Source: Pseudomonadota bacterium
Lineage (GTDB): Bacteria; Pseudomonadota; Alphaproteobacteria; Acetobacterales; Acetobacteraceae
NCBI GenBank assembly: GCA_023424475.1
Contig: JAFADX010000132.1
Coordinates: forward strand, 1 to 28,053
Direction: 5' to 3'
DNA length: 28,053 nt
In this document: in pieces, positions 7,528 to 14,613 of the stretch
Layout: each line of letters opens with the position of its first letter
Numbering within the stretch: the stretch's first letter is position 1
Made by a program: the position numbers and the translations under genes
The notes under the pieces: model-generated
Told to the model about the DNA's origin: nothing
Seen by the model: the letters and a program-made list of their open reading frames with translations, nothing else
Database searches by the model: none

Positions 7528-9171
7528 ATGGTCACGCCCGATCCCGTCACGCTGTCCGTCCTCGACAACCGCTTCCGCGCCATCGTCGAGGAGATGGGAG
7601 AGGCGATGCTGCGCACCGCCTATTCCCAGATCCTGAACTCGTCGCGCGACTTCTCGATCGCGCTCTGCGACGCCGGCGCGCGGCTGCTGGCGCAGGCCGA
7701 TCACATCCCGGTGCATGTCGGCGCCATGCCCTTCGCGGTGCAGGCGGTGGTCGAGGCCTTCGGCGCCTCGATCGCCGAGGGCGACATCTACCTGCTGAAC
7801 GATCCCTACCATGGCGGCTCCCACCTGCCGGACCTGACCATCGTGGTGCCGGTCTTCGCCGAGGGGCGCTGCGTGTTCTTCTCGGTGGTCCGGGCGCACC
7901 ACACCGACATCGGCGGCGGCACCCACGGCGCCTACAATCCCGCTGCCACCGAGATCTTCCAGGAGGGCCTGCGCCTGCCCCCCATCCTGCTCGGCCAGGG
8001 CAGGATGCCGCGGCCCGACCTGGTGCGCATGATCGTCACCAACACGCGCCTGCCGCGCGAGGTGCGCGGCGACCTGATGGCGATGATCGGCGCCGCGCAT
8101 CTCGGCGAGAAGCGCCTGCTCGCGGTGCTCGACAGGCACGGGGCGGCGGAGACGGAAGCCGCGGTCGCTGCCATCCTCGCGCTGTCGGAAGCCCATGCGC
8201 GGCGCATCATCGCCGGCTGGAAGGACGGTGAATGGAAGGGCGAGGCCTTCCTCGACGACGACGGCTTCGGGCATGAGGACATCGCCATCCGCGCGACGGT
8301 TGCCAAGAAGGGCGATTCCATCACGGTGGACCTGTCGGACTCCGCGCCGCAGGTTCCCTCCTTCCTCAACTCCTCCTGGCCCAACACCGCGAGCGCGGTG
8401 CGCATGGCGATCGCCTTCCTGCTCGACCCCGAGGTGGCGAAGAACGACGGCTGCTTCCGCCCCATCGAGATCATCGCGAAGGAAGGCACCATCGTCCTGC
8501 CGCGCGAAGGCGCGCCGGTGACTATGTGCACCTCCCACTGCTCGAACGAGATCGTCGAGGCGGTGGTCAAGGCACTGGCGAATTCCTGCCCCGAGCGCGC
8601 CATGGGCGGCTGGGGACGGCGCTTCCGCGTTGCCATCAAGGGCAGCGACGCGCGGCGGCCGGGGCGGTCCTTCGTCTGGCACCTGTTCCATGCGCGGCCG
8701 GGCGGCGGCGGATCCTCGAAGGGCGATGGCTGGTCCACCGCGGGCGAGTGGCATTCGGCCGGCGGCCTGAAGTTCGGCAGCGTCGAGATGGCCGAGGCGC
8801 GCTTCCCCCTCTACTTCGAGAAGCACGAGTTCCGCCCCGGCAGCGCCGGCGACGGCACCTATCGCGGCGGCCTCGGGGGCGAACTCGTCATGCGGCTCGA
8901 GACCGACGGCCCGGCGGTGGCGAACACGGCCGGCGACGGCGTGCGCTACGGCGCGGCGGGGATGCTCGGCGGCAGGGACGCTGCCCCGCACCACTACACG
9001 CTGATCCGCGCCGACGGCACGTCGCGCGACCTGCGTACGAAGGAGGTCGGCATTCCCCTCGCGGCGGGTGACGTGCTGCACGTCCGTGCCGGCGGCGGAG
9101 GTGGATGGGGCCCGCCCGGGAAGCGCGACCCGGCGGCGCGCGCGCGCGACGCCGAGGAGGGCCTGCTGTGA
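7528..9171 (+). CDS. Hydantoinase B / oxoprolinase-type subunit (HyuB-like)
   Basis: A 547-residue cytoplasmic protein of the hydantoinase B/5-oxoprolinase family. It starts MVTPDPVTLSVLDNRF, and the family blocks are in order: MGEAMLRTAYSQILNSSRDFSIALCD, then DHIPVHVGAMPF, NDPYHGGSHLPDLTIV and a histidine-rich AHHTDIGGG. The C-terminal region PGSAGDGTYRGGLG leads into AGGGGGWGPP. These proteins act with HyuA in ATP-dependent opening of hydantoins, N-methylhydantoins or 5-oxoproline. No HyuA is in the window: SMP-30 lies upstream in the opposite direction and the prophage lies downstream. The start has no strong Shine-Dalgarno. It is the last host gene before the prophage. Confidence 0.92.
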   Translation: MVTPDPVTLSVLDNRFRAIVEEMGEAMLRTAYSQILNSSRDFSIALCDAGARLLAQADHIPVHVGAMPFAVQAVVEAFGASIAEGDIYLLNDPYHGGSHLPDLTIVVPVFAEGRCVFFSVVRAHHTDIGGGTHGAYNPAATEIFQEGLRLPPILLGQGRMPRPDLVRMIVTNTRLPREVRGDLMAMIGAAHLGEKRLLAVLDRHGAAETEAAVAAILALSEAHARRIIAGWKDGEWKGEAFLDDDGFGHEDIAIRATVAKKGDSITVDLSDSAPQVPSFLNSSWPNTASAVRMAIAFLLDPEVAKNDGCFRPIEIIAKEGTIVLPREGAPVTMCTSHCSNEIVEAVVKALANSCPERAMGGWGRRFRVAIKGSDARRPGRSFVWHLFHARPGGGGSSKGDGWSTAGEWHSAGGLKFGSVEMAEARFPLYFEKHEFRPGSAGDGTYRGGLGGELVMRLETDGPAVANTAGDGVRYGAAGMLGGRDAAPHHYTLIRADGTSRDLRTKEVGIPLAAGDVLHVRAGGGGGWGPPGKRDPAARARDAEEGLL

Positions 9172-9190
9172 CCCGGCGGCAGAAAACGGG

Positions 9191-9208
9191 GGGGAGCGAA
9201 CCCTCCCC
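9191..9208. terminator. Short hairpin GGGGAG-CGAACC-CTCCCC between convergent genes
   Basis: A 6-bp G/C stem (9191-9196 / 9203-9208) starts 20 nt after the hyuB stop. On the minus strand it is followed by CCCGTTTTC, a weak T-tract, so it could stop transcripts reading out of the prophage repressor towards hyuB. On the plus strand there is no T-run. Confidence 0.35.
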
Positions 9209-9279
9209 GAACCCTGTCACCCGGGTGCCGCCCGCCGGGACCTCCGCCAGGCGTTCCAAAGAAGGGAGGGGGTGTTCCT

Positions 9280-9455
9280 TGACACAACCTTCCGGACATC
9301 CGGGATCATCCGGGATTGTCGGGGATGAGGCGGGACAACGGCCCGAAAAAATTGGGTTTCGCGGCAATGGGGGCGCCGTCGCGACGGCTCCTGGTTGGTT
9401 CCGGAAATCGGGGCCGGGCGGAGACATCTGACACTCGGTTCCGGAAAAATTTGGG
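9280..9455. repeat. Left-end repeat cluster, candidate transposase-binding sites
   Basis: TGACAC-N4-TTCCGGA occurs at 9280-9296 and again, with identical spacing, at 9429-9445. A third TTCCGGA is at 9399-9405. Two A-tract boxes also recur: CCGAAAAAATTGGG (9343-9356) and CCGGAAAAATTTGGG (9441-9455). ATCCGGGAT-like units are tandem near 9294-9325. Mu ends hold three transposase sites within about 170 bp, so the layout fits L1-L3. Which repeat is bound by the transposase is inference. Confidence 0.5.
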
Positions 9456-9482
9456 TCGCATCGATACCTTCTTAATCGGTTC

Positions 9483-10043
9483 TTAGGCGCCCTGCGACGG
9501 GGCGGGTGACGAAGGCTTGGTGCCCTCTGCTTCGGTCAGGTGGTCGTAGATCACAAGCGCGACCCGCATGACCAGGGTAGGTGTGACGGAAGCGCCGGTG
9601 ATCTTGGCCGATGCCATCTCGTAGGCGCGGGCGAGCCGCTCAGGATTGACCTGCCAGGCGATGCCGACGTTGCCAGGCCCGGTCTCACCGCGGACGCCAG
9701 GCTCCGCAAAGCCGCTCATTTCCGCCGATCTTGGCGTGGCAGCGGGGCGTGCCGCGTCGTCTCCACCAGCTGCCGTGCGCATCGGGCCTTCGCCGGTGGC
9801 GAGCCATTCCAGGCGAACGCCAGTGGCGCGGGCGAGCGCCGCCGCGTTGGACAGCTTCATTTCGCCGCCATCGACATAGTTCGTGATGGTTCCGTAGGCG
9901 ACACCGGAGAGCTGGGCCGCATCCATCTGAGTGCCCACGAGGGCGATAGCCTCCTTCACGCGCATCCCGCGCTGCCGATCCCGCCTTCCAGGTTTCACCC
10001 CAGAACCTGGAAGCCGATTTCCATCTTCCGAATTCGCTTCCAT
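9483..10043 (-). CDS. Mu-like phage repressor (C-type, helix-turn-helix)
   Basis: A 186-residue protein transcribed leftward from the operator region, as the Mu c repressor is. The core starts at MRVKEAIALVG (residue 27) and forms a helix-turn-helix: QMDAAQLSGVAYGTITNYV, then LSNAAALARATGVRLEWLATGEGP, a signature common in prophage repressors. The C-terminal part VNPERLARAYEMASAKI with VMRVALVIYDHLTEAE resembles the multimerisation tail of Mu-like repressors. No LexA/CI-type S24 peptidase domain is present. The start is uncertain: ATG at complement 10041-10043 or ATG at 9963-9965, neither with a good ribosome site. TAAAAT (complement 10050-10055) would place a transcript start at or next to the 10043 ATG, so a leaderless message is possible. 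It should silence the early operon by binding the operator cluster. Confidence 0.85.
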   Translation of the reverse strand: MEANSEDGNRLPGSGVKPGRRDRQRGMRVKEAIALVGTQMDAAQLSGVAYGTITNYVDGGEMKLSNAAALARATGVRLEWLATGEGPMRTAAGGDDAARPAATPRSAEMSGFAEPGVRGETGPGNVGIAWQVNPERLARAYEMASAKITGASVTPTLVMRVALVIYDHLTEAEGTKPSSPAPSQGA

Positions 10044-10046
10044 ATT

Positions 10047-10169
10047 CCGATTTTAGCCAATCATATCAACATATTGGCCAAAATCGGCCTGTCTGCCCCG
10101 ACGCCTGAAACATGGAAGCGTCGGATTGGCCAATTTCGGCCTTGAACAATCATCCATTTTCGGCCAATC
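10047..10169. promoter_or_regulatory. Operator/enhancer cluster: four related 16-bp sites between repressor and Ner
   Basis: Four copies of a site with consensus CCGATTTTGGCCAATC are visible: 10047-10062 (direct), 10072-10087 (inverted), 10124-10139 (inverted) and 10154-10169 (direct). All share ATTGGCC/GGCCAAT, with one change in site 1. Sites 1 and 2 form a large inverted repeat with a 9-nt spacer and abut the repressor ATG. Sites 3 and 4 lie in front of ner. In Mu the equivalent operators bind repressor and also act as the internal activation sequence for transposase. Promoters for both directions must lie here; TTGAAC at 10143-10148 is a possible early -35 box. Confidence 0.8.
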
Positions 10170-10230
10170 TCCCATTGCCAAACAAGAACAACGCAGAGCG
10201 CAGCCCGCCAGCCGCGCGCCTGGAGCACCG

Positions 10231-10539
10231 ATGAAGTCACCCCCGAACGACTGGCACCCGGAGGACATCAAAGCGGCGGTCCGGAAGACCGGCACCACCA
10301 TGTCCGCCATCTCGCGGGCGGCCGGCCTTTCGGACGGCGCGGCCAAGCGGGCGCTCGACATTCCGTGGCCGAGGGCGGAGGCGATCATCGCCGCGCGCCT
10401 CGGCCTCCGGCCGCAAGACATCTGGCCCAGCCGCTACGACGCCGCCGGGCTGCCCATTCGCGGGCGGCCTGTCGCCGTCATGGCCAAACGTAGCGTCTCG
10501 GCCCCCACCCCGCACCGTCAGAAATCGGAGGCCGCGTGA
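10231..10539 (+). CDS. ner: Ner-like winged-helix DNA-binding protein
   Basis: A 102-residue protein. The start ATG 10231 is preceded by TGGAGCACCG; a longer frame from 10126 would run through operator DNA and is rejected. The first 70 residues match the Ner/SfsB family: DWHPEDIKAAVRKTGTT, a recognition helix MSAISRAAGLSDGAAKRAL, then WPRAEAIIAARLGLRPQDIW and PSRY. Ner is a small lambda-repressor-like protein that damps early and repressor promoters during lytic growth. It is the first gene of the rightward early operon and overlaps the next gene by 4 nt (GTGA). The C-terminal 30 residues are basic and probably disordered. Confidence 0.9.
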   Translation: MKSPPNDWHPEDIKAAVRKTGTTMSAISRAAGLSDGAAKRALDIPWPRAEAIIAARLGLRPQDIWPSRYDAAGLPIRGRPVAVMAKRSVSAPTPHRQKSEAA

Positions 10540-11357
10540 ACACGCCTGTCCTGTCCATCCCGCTCGACCAGATTGACGTCGGGGATCGCCTTCGCAGCAT
10601 CGACCCCGACCACGCGGCCCTGATTGCCGAGAGTTTCCAGACCAACGGCCAGATGACGCCGATCGAGGTCCGGATGGTTCCGGGCGGCCGCTATCGGCTG
10701 GTTGCCGGAGCACACCGGCTGGAGGCCGCGAACATCGCGGGCATGGCCGAGATCACGGCCATCCGGGTCGAGGCCGACGACGATCAGGCCCTCCTGCGGG
10801 AGATCGATGAGAACCTCTGCCGTCGCGACCTGTCGGAGCTCGATCGCGCCACATTCCTGGCCGAGCGCAAGGCCGTCTGGCTGCGCATGCACCCTGAAAC
10901 GGGGCGCGGCAAGCGCCCGAAGGGAAAAGAGACAGACGTGTCTCTCTTCCCGACCTTCGCGCGGGATGTGGCGGAAAAGCTGGGCATCTCACCCCGTTCC
11001 GTCGACCGCGCGATCCGTCGCCACGGCGCCATTGCGTCGGAGGTGCGGCTCATGCTCGCGACCTCCCGCTTCGCCAACAGCGCCGGCACGCTCGACGCGC
11101 TCGCGAAGCTGCCGCACGGGCGGCAGCGCGAGGTTGCCGCTGCGCTGGTTCGAGCCGAAACGCCCTGCCGGACGGTGGCCGAGGCGCTGATCGAAATCGT
11201 CGGCAAGCCGCGGACGGACGCGGCCGCCGAGACGGAGCGCCAGTACGCCTCTCTGATGTCGGCCTGGCGCAAGGCCGGGCGCCTCGCGCGGTCCCGCTTC
11301 GTCGACTTCCTGGTCGTCGATGGCGAGATCCCTGGCGCCGGGCGGGACGCCACCTGA
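10536..11357 (+). CDS. ParB-like N-terminal domain protein
   Basis: A 273-residue protein starting at GTG 10536 with GGAGG a few bases upstream. The N-terminal half is a ParB/Srx-like domain: LSIPLDQIDVGDRLR, then FQTNGQMTPIEVRM and the nucleotide-motif strand YRLVAGAHRLEAANIAG, followed by EIDENLCRRDLSELDRATFL. A helix-turn-helix follows at about residues 130-150 (FARDVAEKLGISPRSVDRAI). The C-terminus is not a typical ParB dimerisation domain. Chromosomal ParB proteins are CTP-dependent clamps on parS; relatives occur next to transposase genes in Mu-like phages, and their role there is not established to my knowledge. It could bind phage DNA, regulate the early operon or work with MuB. Confidence 0.85.
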   Translation: MNTPVLSIPLDQIDVGDRLRSIDPDHAALIAESFQTNGQMTPIEVRMVPGGRYRLVAGAHRLEAANIAGMAEITAIRVEADDDQALLREIDENLCRRDLSELDRATFLAERKAVWLRMHPETGRGKRPKGKETDVSLFPTFARDVAEKLGISPRSVDRAIRRHGAIASEVRLMLATSRFANSAGTLDALAKLPHGRQREVAAALVRAETPCRTVAEALIEIVGKPRTDAAAETERQYASLMSAWRKAGRLARSRFVDFLVVDGEIPGAGRDAT

Positions 11358-11527
11358 TGCGCCGGCCCGAACGCCCCCGCGTGACCATGGGTGCCGTGTT
11401 CGGCGGCGCGCTGGTCGCGACCGCCGTGGTCGGCTGGTTCTGGGCCGCCGAACTCGCCGCGGTCGGTCTCGGCTGGCAGCCCCTGGCCGACCAGGTGCAG
11501 CGCATCGCGCAGGCGGTGCGGCGGTGA
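11357..11527 (+). CDS. Small single-span membrane protein
   Basis: A 56-residue protein. The ATG overlaps the previous stop (TGATG), and its own stop overlaps the next GTG (GTGA), so coupling on both sides supports it. A basic N-terminus (MRRPERPRVT) precedes one hydrophobic helix (about 12-32, with VFGGALVATAVVGWFW) and a short amphipathic tail. No family is recognised. It could be an early inner-membrane effector. Confidence 0.7.
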   Translation: MRRPERPRVTMGAVFGGALVATAVVGWFWAAELAAVGLGWQPLADQVQRIAQAVRR

Positions 11528-11859
11528 GCGAGGTTGCGATCCAGGCCGTGCGCGACATCGCGCTGCGGGAACTCGCGAAGCTGCCGCTCACCCAGACCGA
11601 ATGGGAAGGCCTGGCGGTGCTTGCGGTGGGGCTGCGGAGCACCGGCCACGTGATCGAGGCCCTGCGTCACATCTTCGACCATGCCGTCAACGACCGCCGC
11701 GCGGATGAGGGAGACTACATCAGGGGTCCGCGTCAGGCGGAAGAGGATCGACGTGCAGCGGCGCGCTGCCGGGCGGCCACTGCAGGCGCTCTGACAGCCT
11801 TGAGGCAAGCTGCTCGTAGGCCCCGCGCGCGGCCGAGTGCTCAGGGAAGTGCCGAATGA
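11524..11859 (+). CDS. Hypothetical early phage protein, C-terminus runs antisense to a minus-strand gene
   Basis: A 111-residue frame beginning at GTG 11524, overlapping the upstream stop. The first 65 residues look like a real helical protein (AIQAVRDIALRELAKL, then LTQTEWEGLAVLAVGL and GHVIEALRHIFDHAVNDRR). From about residue 66 the frame becomes alanine- and arginine-rich, with no pattern. This part is exactly the region antisense to the convergent gene 11720-12016. The likely reading is that the original C-terminus was lost when that gene arrived and the frame now runs on by chance. Function unknown. Confidence 0.6.
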   Translation: MSEVAIQAVRDIALRELAKLPLTQTEWEGLAVLAVGLRSTGHVIEALRHIFDHAVNDRRADEGDYIRGPRQAEEDRRAAARCRAATAGALTALRQAARRPRARPSAQGSAE

Positions 11860-12016
11860 CGCCTTCGGTCCTGAGCACGACCTCCCGTGCTTCCCCGCTA
11901 GTGATTGCGCCTTTCTGCACCAGCATGACCATCAGGTCGGCGAGTGCGTATGTTGGCACGAAGGCGCTGTCGATTGCGGCCTCGGCGGCCAACTCTGCCA
12001 TTCGCTGGGCGCTCAC
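11720..12016 (-). CDS. Minus-strand hypothetical protein, candidate moron
   Basis: A 98-residue protein. I choose GTG (complement 12014-12016) because GGAGGATGG lies directly upstream; an in-frame ATG four codons earlier (12026-12028) lacks a ribosome site. The sequence is a plausible globular helical protein: MAELAAEAAIDSAFVPTYAL, then DLMVMLVQKGAITSGEAREVV and a proline-rich end. No family is recognised. It is opposite to every neighbour in the early operon and overlaps the gene at 11524-11859 by 140 bp. Its DNA looks less G+C-rich than its neighbours. These traits fit a moron expressed in the lysogen; a trimming effect on its neighbour is described there. Confidence 0.65.
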   Translation of the reverse strand: MSAQRMAELAAEAAIDSAFVPTYALADLMVMLVQKGAITSGEAREVVLRTEGVIRHFPEHSAARGAYEQLASRLSERLQWPPGSAPLHVDPLPPDADP

Positions 12017-12121
12017 CCCATCCTCCATCGGTCGTGTCGCAACGCCGATGATGGAAGGGGCGCGCGGGGCGGTCCATCGCTCCGTGCGTCCCGCTCTCTT
12101 GTCCGGCGCGCCCGCCTGACC

Positions 12122-12580
12122 ATGGCCCCGCGGCACCCCGCACAGCCCGACCTGCTGGAATGGCAGCCGCCTGAGACGGTGGTCGCCTTCGAGCCGGCTC
12201 AGGTGCGGGCCGCGTCCGTCGCCGCCAGCATCGCCCGCGCGGTCGCCGCAACGCTGCGCGACTGCGGCCTGCCGCGCGACCAGGTCGCGGAGCGCATGTC
12301 CGCCTATCTCGGCGAGCGCGTCTCTAAGGCCATGCTCGATGCCTATGCCTCCGAGGCCCGTCGCGAGCACGCCATCCCGGTCACCCGCCTGATCGCGCTG
12401 ATGCACGCGACCGGAGACCGGCGCCTGCTCCAGCTGATCGCGGAACCTCTGGGCTGGGCCGTGATCGAGGCCCGCCACCTTCCCCTGATCGAGGTCGCCG
12501 CCATTCGCGAGCACGAAGACGAGCTGCGCCGCCGGCGCGAGGCCCTGACCCGCCGCGCGCGGACCGGAGGCGGGCTGTGA
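12122..12580 (+). CDS. Conserved-looking phage protein upstream of the transposase
   Basis: A 152-residue protein from ATG 12122. The longer frame from 11837 is antisense to the minus-strand gene and is rejected. The N-terminus PAQPDLLEWQPPETVVAFEP is followed by helical segments (IARAVAATLRDCGL, VAERMSAYLGERVSKAMLDAYASEAR) suggesting a DNA-binding or dimerisation fold. Near the C-terminus are LGWAVIEARHLPLIE and a charged helix HEDELRRRREALTRRARTG. I recall similar proteins just before MuA genes in alphaproteobacterial Mu-like phages, but no function. It overlaps the transposase start by 4 nt (GTGA), which implies coupled synthesis. Confidence 0.8.
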   Translation: MAPRHPAQPDLLEWQPPETVVAFEPAQVRAASVAASIARAVAATLRDCGLPRDQVAERMSAYLGERVSKAMLDAYASEARREHAIPVTRLIALMHATGDRRLLQLIAEPLGWAVIEARHLPLIEVAAIREHEDELRRRREALTRRARTGGGL

Positions 12581-14574
12581 CGGAGGATCTGCCCTGGTTC
12601 ACCCTGGCCGAGCTCAGCGGCATGTCCCTTCCTGGTCTGCCGGACACGCGCCGCGGCATCGCCATGCAAGCCGAGCGCGAGGAATGGACCCATCCCGACG
12701 CCGAGGGCCGCCTCTGGCGCAAGCGTCGTGGTCGCGGTGGCGGCGTCGAGTACTCGATCCACGTCCTGCCGTCCTTCACGCGTGCCAAGCTGCTCGCGCG
12801 CCTCGGTGCCGGTGAGAAGGTCGACGCCCGCGAAGCCAAGCTGAAGCAGCTCTCCGACGAGGCCGCCTGGACGGCCTTCGAGCGGACCACAGACAAGAAC
12901 AAGGCCCGGGCGCGCGACCGCCTCGCGGCCCTGCAGGACGTCGAGACGCTGGTCAGCGCCGGGCGTCCCAGGACGCAGGCGATGATGGAGGTGGCCGCCG
13001 CGCGTGGCGTCTCCCGCTCGCAGCTTTACGCCTGGGCCGCGCTGGTCGACGGCGTGCCGCGCGAACACTGGCTGCCGCGTCTTGTTCCTCAGTTCACGGG
13101 CGCGGCTGGCCCACGCGCCGCCTGGAACGAGGACGCATGGGAGCGCATGCGCGCGCTCTACCTTGAGAGCAACCAGCCGACATTCGAATGGTGCTGGCGC
13201 GAGCTGCAGAAATTCGCCGCCGCGAAGGGCTGGACGCTACCGTCCCAGCGCACCATGCGACGCCGGATCGACGCGCTGGACCCCGTCGTCGTCGCCCATG
13301 CGCGCCTGGGACCGGATGCGGCAGAACGCATGTTCCCGGCCCAGCGCCGCGACCGATCCATGCTGCATGCCCTGCAATGGCTCAATGCAGACGGCCACCG
13401 CTTCGACGTCTTCGCGAAATGGCCGGATGGGACGGTGGCCCGGCCCATGGTGGTGTTCTTCCAGGACCTCTACTCCGGGAAGCTGCTCTCCTGGCGCGTT
13501 GCGCCGGCCGAGACCGGGGACACCTTCCGCCTGGCCTTCGGCGACGTAGTCGAACGCTTCGGGATCCCGGACGCGGTCACCATCGACAACACCTTGGCTG
13601 CCGCGAACAAGACGATGTCGGGGGGCATCAAGCGCCGCTTCCGGTTCAAGGTGCGGGCTGAGGAGCCGCTCGGCATCTTCCCCACGCTTGGTGTGCAGGT
13701 GCATTGGGCGAGGCCTTACAGGGGCCAAGCGAAGCCGATCGAGCGCGCCTTCGGGGACCTCGCGCGCGACATCGCGCGCCACCCCGCCTTTGTCGGCGCC
13801 TGGACGGGCAACAGCACGTCGAACAAGCCGCATGACTACGGCACTAAGGCCGTGCCGCTGGCCGAGTTCGTGCGGGTCATGGAAGCTGGCATCGCCGAGC
13901 ACAACGCCCGGCCGGGCCGCACCGCCGCCAACTGCCGCGGCCGATCCTTCGACGAGACCTTCGCCGCGTCCTACGGCGAGGTGCCGGTCCGGCGCGCGAC
14001 CGAGGCACAGCGGCGGATCTTCCTGCTGGCGGCCGAGGAACTGCGGGTGCGCCGCGACGGCACGATCCACCTTCTCGGCAATCGCTACCATGACCCCGCA
14101 CTCAGCCGCATCACCGGCCGGCGGGTCGTCGTCCGCTTCGATCCCGACCGGCTGCACGCGCCGGTGCACGTCTACCTCGCCAACGGGGACTTCTTCGTCA
14201 CTGCCGAGTGCTGGGCCGATACCGGCTTCGGTGATACCGAGGCAGCCCGGCGCCAGGCCGCGGCCGACAAGATGCGCCGCAAGGGCATCCGCCTGCTGAC
14301 CGAGGCCGAGAAGCGCATCAGTGCCGAACAGAACGCCCGCGACATGGCGGATCTCGAGCGGCCGGACGGCGCACCGCCAGCGCCGCAGGTCATCCGCCCG
14401 ATCTTCGGCAACACCGCGCTGAAGCCCATCACCATGCCTGCAGAGGAGGAGCCAGAGACCGCTGATGAGCGGTTCGTCGCGTCGTTCGCCCGTGCGCTCG
14501 AGCGGCAGCGGGGAGCTCGACCCTCCCCGCTGCTCCGGCCCGTGCCGGACGAGGATCCCGAGGATCTGGCCTGA
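12577..14574 (+). CDS. MuA-type DDE transposase
   Basis: A 665-residue protein starting at GTG 12577. It follows the MuA domain order. The N-terminal winged helix has WFTLAELSGMSLPGLPDTRR; then come the two end-binding subdomains (a helix-turn-helix around GVSRSQLYAWAALV) and the RNase H-fold catalytic core. The catalytic triad can be read: D272 in LNADG, D337 in VTIDNT and E389 in AKPIERAFG. The RRFRFKV and HDYGTKAVPL segments also match MuA. A beta-barrel and a C-terminal acidic tail (DEDPEDLA), probably for MuB/ClpX contact, complete it. It cuts phage ends and joins them to target DNA. No frameshift or lost residue is visible, so it should be active. Confidence 0.96.
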   Translation: MTEDLPWFTLAELSGMSLPGLPDTRRGIAMQAEREEWTHPDAEGRLWRKRRGRGGGVEYSIHVLPSFTRAKLLARLGAGEKVDAREAKLKQLSDEAAWTAFERTTDKNKARARDRLAALQDVETLVSAGRPRTQAMMEVAAARGVSRSQLYAWAALVDGVPREHWLPRLVPQFTGAAGPRAAWNEDAWERMRALYLESNQPTFEWCWRELQKFAAAKGWTLPSQRTMRRRIDALDPVVVAHARLGPDAAERMFPAQRRDRSMLHALQWLNADGHRFDVFAKWPDGTVARPMVVFFQDLYSGKLLSWRVAPAETGDTFRLAFGDVVERFGIPDAVTIDNTLAAANKTMSGGIKRRFRFKVRAEEPLGIFPTLGVQVHWARPYRGQAKPIERAFGDLARDIARHPAFVGAWTGNSTSNKPHDYGTKAVPLAEFVRVMEAGIAEHNARPGRTAANCRGRSFDETFAASYGEVPVRRATEAQRRIFLLAAEELRVRRDGTIHLLGNRYHDPALSRITGRRVVVRFDPDRLHAPVHVYLANGDFFVTAECWADTGFGDTEAARRQAAADKMRRKGIRLLTEAEKRISAEQNARDMADLERPDGAPPAPQVIRPIFGNTALKPITMPAEEEPETADERFVASFARALERQRGARPSPLLRPVPDEDPEDLA

Positions 14575-14613
14575 CAGCGGCCCTCGGAAACCCACGACAG
14601 AGAGAGACCTAGC

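Larger units (their letters stand above)
9172..9482. other. Host/prophage junction, no gene; contains prophage left end
   Basis: The 311 bp between the convergent stops of hyuB and the repressor gene contain no credible coding frame. The first part (to about 9270) is G-rich host-like DNA. From about 9273 the sequence becomes richer in A+T and carries short repeats based on TTCCGGA and GAAAAATTTGGG. Mu-type ends begin with TG; candidate left termini are TGTTCC at 9273 and TGACAC at 9280. The right end is outside the window, so the exact terminus and the 5-bp target duplication cannot be fixed here. Confidence 0.6.

Noticed and set aside
5238..8231. Long plus-strand open frame (about 1000 codons) opposite livK and SMP-30
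   Set aside because: Antisense of clear family proteins on the minus strand and low-complexity composition.
5206..9081. Very long minus-strand open frame (about 1290 codons) across livK, SMP-30 and hyuB
   Set aside because: The translation is arginine/proline/alanine-rich without folds; it is a high-G+C shadow in a different frame from the well-matched genes.
10126..10230. Upstream extension of the Ner-like frame
   Set aside because: It would code through two operator sites; ATG 10231 has a better ribosome site and matches the start of the family.
11898..12251. Alternative minus-strand frame near the moron, 117 codons
   Set aside because: Arg/Pro-rich and out of frame with the more protein-like 11720-12016 gene, with no ribosome site.
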